From the NCBI GenBank assembly GCA_020201415.1, contig JAIVGW010000086.1, positions 1-6,745 of the forward strand: 6,745 nucleotides of DNA, read 5' to 3'. The notes under the pieces are model-generated. The model searched no databases, had not been told where the DNA came from, and saw only the letters and a list, made by a program, of their open reading frames with translations. This DNA is from Lentisphaerota bacterium (GTDB lineage: Bacteria > Verrucomicrobiota > Kiritimatiellia > JAAZAB01). A program made the translations under genes and the position numbers. Below, in pieces: positions 4,036-6,745 of this stretch (position 1 is the first letter of the stretch; the number at the start of each line of letters is the position of its first letter).

Positions 4036-6684
4036 ATGAACAGAACGCATAGAGTCCGGGAAATCCTGGATGTTTTGTTGCTTTTGATCATTTTGCCGAT
4101 TGCCGGCATTGGGGTAGTGGGTCAGCCGATACACCGGTATCTGGAGTTTCCACCATCGACGCAGTATGTCGACCATGCCGCCTTTTCCTGGTTGGCCTTC
4201 ATCGTGCTGGCGTCGCTCATAGTTGCGGTGATGCTGCCGTTTGTCATAAGGGTGTTGCGCTCGCAACCAGATGCTGCCGCGCCTCGCCAACCGGCACATC
4301 CATTTCCCTGGTGGGGGTGGCTGGGCGTGGTAGTGATGGGTGTAAACTGGGTGCTGGCGTGGAATCGGTTTACATGGTTCGCCCCGTTGCAGCCTTTCAC
4401 CTTCTCGCCATTCTGGTTCGGTTACATTTTGATAGTTAACGGTTTGACATACCGGCGCAGCGGGCGCTGCATGCTGCGCGACAGGCCGGGGTACACCGCA
4501 TGGCTCTTTGTCGTGAGCGCCGTGTTCTGGTGGTACTTTGAATATCTGAACCGCTTCGTCCAGAATTGGCATTACGAGGGGGTTGAAAATCTATCCGGTT
4601 TGCAGTATTTTTTCTTTGCCACACTGCCGTTCTCGACCGTGCTGCCGGCCGTGCTGGGCACCCGCGAGTTGCTGGGTGCCTATCCGCGGCTTGCTTGCGG
4701 CTTAGAAACATTCGTGCCGGTGCGCACCTGCTGTCCCCGCGTCTGGGCCTGGGCCGTGCTCATCTTTTCGTGCATCAGTCTCATCGGGCTGGGGCTATGG
4801 CCGGACTTGCTTTTTCCTTTCCTATGGCTGGCGCCGTTATTGATCATAACTTCGCTGCAATGCATCCGGGGGCGCCGCACCCTGTTCTCGGATCTTGCAC
4901 AGGGCAACTGGCGCCATATCGTGCTGCTGGCATTGTCGGCTTTGATCTGTGGGTTTTTCTGGGAACTGTGGAACCTGCACAGTCTGGCCAGATGGACCTA
5001 TAGCATTCCGTTCGTGGGGCGCTTCAAACTCTTCGAAATGCCGATTCTCGGCTATGCGGGTTACCTGCCCTTCGGTCTCGAATGTGCGGTCGTGGCCGAT
5101 TTCGTGTTGCGGCGCGACGAACATGACGGCAGCGGTGCAGGCGCCTGCCGCTCCGCTGTGCGCCCCCCGTCACGCCTGTCCGATGCCGCAGTGTACACCA
5201 ATAAACTTATCTTGGCGCTTTGCGCGGGATACTTTTTTGTCGTTCCCGGTTTCATGGTCATGCACAATCTCGCCGACCCACGCCTTCATGATGCACGTAT
5301 TCCACAGGTGGCATGGCGGCTGCATCGCGATCTCTCCCCGCGCTATGCACGCTGGGCGCGAGCGCGCGTGGCCTCCGGCATTGCCGCGCATCTCAACCTG
5401 TATGATGTCCCCAGCACCGAGTGGCCCATGTTCGGATCGGTCTATTATCTATGGGCGACTGAGGCGCTGCAAAAAGCCTGGGAGCGGGATCCGTCGCTCT
5501 CCCGCGAGGCCCCGGCCGTTTATGCCCGCGCGACGATTGACGCCGCCGTGGATCTGATCCTGGATCCGCTGCACCACACATGGGTCAAGACGCATTGGGG
5601 CGAGGACTACCTGCACCGCCAGAATGTGTTCTTCCGCAGCATGATCATAGCGGCCTGCACGAGTCATGAGAATCTAATCGGCGATGGCGCGTATCTTGAA
5701 CTGTTGCGCGATCAGGTGGAGTCGTTGGCAGCCGCTCTGGATGCCTCGCCCCACGGGGTGCTGGAAGATTATCCCGGTGAATGCTATCCCATCGACGTGC
5801 TGGCGGCCATTGCCTGCATCCGCCGCGCCGACCCGCTGCTGGGAACCGACCACAGCGCCTTTGTAAACCGTGCGCTGCGTGCCTTCAGCGGTGAAAATCT
5901 GGATGCCTGCGGATTGCCTCCCTATCTGATGGACGTGCATACCGCCGCGCATCTTGGTCCGTCACGCGGCACGGGCAATTCCTATATCCTGATCTTTGCC
6001 CCGGAATTGTGGCCGGAGATGGCCGCCGGGTGGTATGCGCGCTACGAGCAGCATTTCTGGCAGAAGACCTGGTGGGCCGAAGGCTGGCGCGAGTATTCCA
6101 GAATGATCGACCGGAAATTTGAAGGCTATATTCCAGGCCGCATAGCCTACGATGTGGATGCGGGACCGATCATTGCCGGCTTCAGCCCTGCCGCCAATGC
6201 CTTCGGGCTCGCGGCGGCCGTCATCCACGGGCGGCTCGATCATGCCGCCACGCTGGGCTCGCAAATCATCACCGCCAGCTGGCCCTTGCCTGACGGCAGC
6301 CTGCTGGGTCCCCAGATCCTGTCCAGCCGCCGCCATGCCCCCTATCTGGGAGAAGCCTGCATCCTGTTCTTTCTGTCGCAGACGCCGCACGATACCGCGC
6401 CCATTGTCACGGGCGACCATACCCCGGGGAGTGTGATCATTGGTTATGTTTTTTATTTTGGAACGGGCATGGTTTTGTTGCTGCTGGCCGGCCTGGGTGC
6501 GTGGCGCTGGCGCCGCCGGAAGCAACTATGGTCTATTCCATACGAAAGTTTCCAATTCACGGTATGGTCCGGTCTGTTGCTCGCCGCCGTCATCCTGATG
6601 CCAATGCATTATCCTCTGACCGCCTTTCTCGCCTTGCTCGTGGCGCAATTTTTCCCATGGCGGGGAAAAGTTAAGCAAGACTAA
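4036..6684 (+). CDS. Large multi-pass membrane protein with a long soluble, probably alpha-helical domain (882 aa, function unknown)
   Basis: I do not recognise a named function. Residues 1-360 are a polytopic membrane domain with about nine or ten hydrophobic segments (for example about 9-29, 50-72, 94-112, 155-170, 190-207, 236-275, 293-311). It carries conserved-looking motifs FFWELWN (307-313) and GYAGYLPFGLEC (339-350). A loop rich in Arg, Ser and Ala (about 361-386) leads to another membrane segment (390-409). A soluble domain of about 385 residues follows, with WPMFGSVYYLWATEAL (463-478), YPGECYPIDV (579-588), GPSRGTGNSY (641-650) and GFSPAANAFG (715-724). Repeated helical stretches with aromatic and acidic residues suggest an alpha/alpha-toroid fold, distantly like linalool dehydratase-isomerase or terpene-cyclase-type barrels, but this is a weak structural guess. 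Two or three membrane segments close the protein (about 800-822, 842-857, 860-875). The frame is open and coding-like throughout, with no sign of a break. It lies in one operon with the winged-helix regulator. Confidence 0.85.
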   Translation: MNRTHRVREILDVLLLLIILPIAGIGVVGQPIHRYLEFPPSTQYVDHAAFSWLAFIVLASLIVAVMLPFVIRVLRSQPDAAAPRQPAHPFPWWGWLGVVVMGVNWVLAWNRFTWFAPLQPFTFSPFWFGYILIVNGLTYRRSGRCMLRDRPGYTAWLFVVSAVFWWYFEYLNRFVQNWHYEGVENLSGLQYFFFATLPFSTVLPAVLGTRELLGAYPRLACGLETFVPVRTCCPRVWAWAVLIFSCISLIGLGLWPDLLFPFLWLAPLLIITSLQCIRGRRTLFSDLAQGNWRHIVLLALSALICGFFWELWNLHSLARWTYSIPFVGRFKLFEMPILGYAGYLPFGLECAVVADFVLRRDEHDGSGAGACRSAVRPPSRLSDAAVYTNKLILALCAGYFFVVPGFMVMHNLADPRLHDARIPQVAWRLHRDLSPRYARWARARVASGIAAHLNLYDVPSTEWPMFGSVYYLWATEALQKAWERDPSLSREAPAVYARATIDAAVDLILDPLHHTWVKTHWGEDYLHRQNVFFRSMIIAACTSHENLIGDGAYLELLRDQVESLAAALDASPHGVLEDYPGECYPIDVLAAIACIRRADPLLGTDHSAFVNRALRAFSGENLDACGLPPYLMDVHTAAHLGPSRGTGNSYILIFAPELWPEMAAGWYARYEQHFWQKTWWAEGWREYSRMIDRKFEGYIPGRIAYDVDAGPIIAGFSPAANAFGLAAAVIHGRLDHAATLGSQIITASWPLPDGSLLGPQILSSRRHAPYLGEACILFFLSQTPHDTAPIVTGDHTPGSVIIGYVFYFGTGMVLLLLAGLGAWRWRRRKQLWSIPYESFQFTVWSGLLLAAVILMPMHYPLTAFLALLVAQFFPWRGKVKQD

Positions 6685-6710
6685 TCAGCATCCAATAACA
6701 AGAGGCGCCT

Positions 6711-6745
6711 ATGCGCAAACCGAAAATGTCCGGTTCCTTTAAGGC
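6711..6745 (+). CDS. Start of a further gene (partial, 11 codons in window)
   Basis: An ATG at 6711 with AGAGG (6701-6705) 5 nt upstream opens MRKPKMSGSFK and runs off the window. It lies 26 nt after the stop of the large membrane protein with no terminator between, so it probably belongs to the same operon. The basic N-terminus is too short to identify. Confidence 0.5.
   Translation, partial: MRKPKMSGSFK

Noticed and set aside
3871..4572. 233-codon minus-strand open frame
   Set aside because: Antisense to the regulator and the large membrane protein, both with clear family or membrane features. Its His-, Gln- and Pro-rich composition is typical of a shadow frame.
4949..5557. 202-codon plus-strand open frame
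   Set aside because: Runs inside the large membrane protein gene in another frame. It would only matter if that gene were frameshifted, and its frame is continuous and coding-like.
5962..6525. 187-codon minus-strand open frame
   Set aside because: Antisense shadow of the soluble part of the 882-residue protein, with Gly, Arg and Gln excess and no recognisable motif.

Overview
The window looks like an ordinary chromosomal stretch of a Gram-negative bacterium with GC-rich coding sequence. The neighbouring pair S41 protease then TsaD, and the flavour of several proteins, remind me of the Planctomycetes-Verrucomicrobia-Chlamydiae group (Verrucomicrobia, Kiritimatiellae or Lentisphaerae). This placement rests on remembered family resemblance only. 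I see no phage, transposon, CRISPR or RNA gene.

Left half (1-3199, minus strand): one probable operon, read from right to left. It holds an SGNH/GDSL hydrolase (broken), a YhcH/EbgC-family protein, a 60-residue cysteine-rich protein, an S41 carboxyl-terminal processing protease (broken) and the start of tsaD (cut by the window edge). Genes overlap or lie close together: 11 nt at SGNH/YhcH, and a 4-nt ATGA overlap at S41/tsaD. A good sigma70-type promoter with a perfect TTGACA box lies upstream.

Middle (3200-3457): a divergent intergenic region. It carries the leftward promoter, a 13-bp tandem repeat abutting its -35 box, and a perfect 14-bp palindrome inside a probable rightward promoter.

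Right half (3458-6745, plus strand): a second operon. It holds a 56-residue remnant of a membrane protein, a winged-helix regulator of the HTH_34 kind, a very large membrane protein (882 residues) with a long soluble insert, and the first codons of another gene. The palindrome is a natural candidate for the regulator's operator.

The most unusual trait is that three genes (S41 protease, SGNH hydrolase, small membrane protein) keep well-conserved N- and C-terminal ends but lack an internal piece. Two of them are also thrown out of frame, both by a +1 shift. The genes between and beside them look intact. This could be real gene decay, or gaps closed wrongly during assembly. It deserves checking before any of these genes is called functional or dead.
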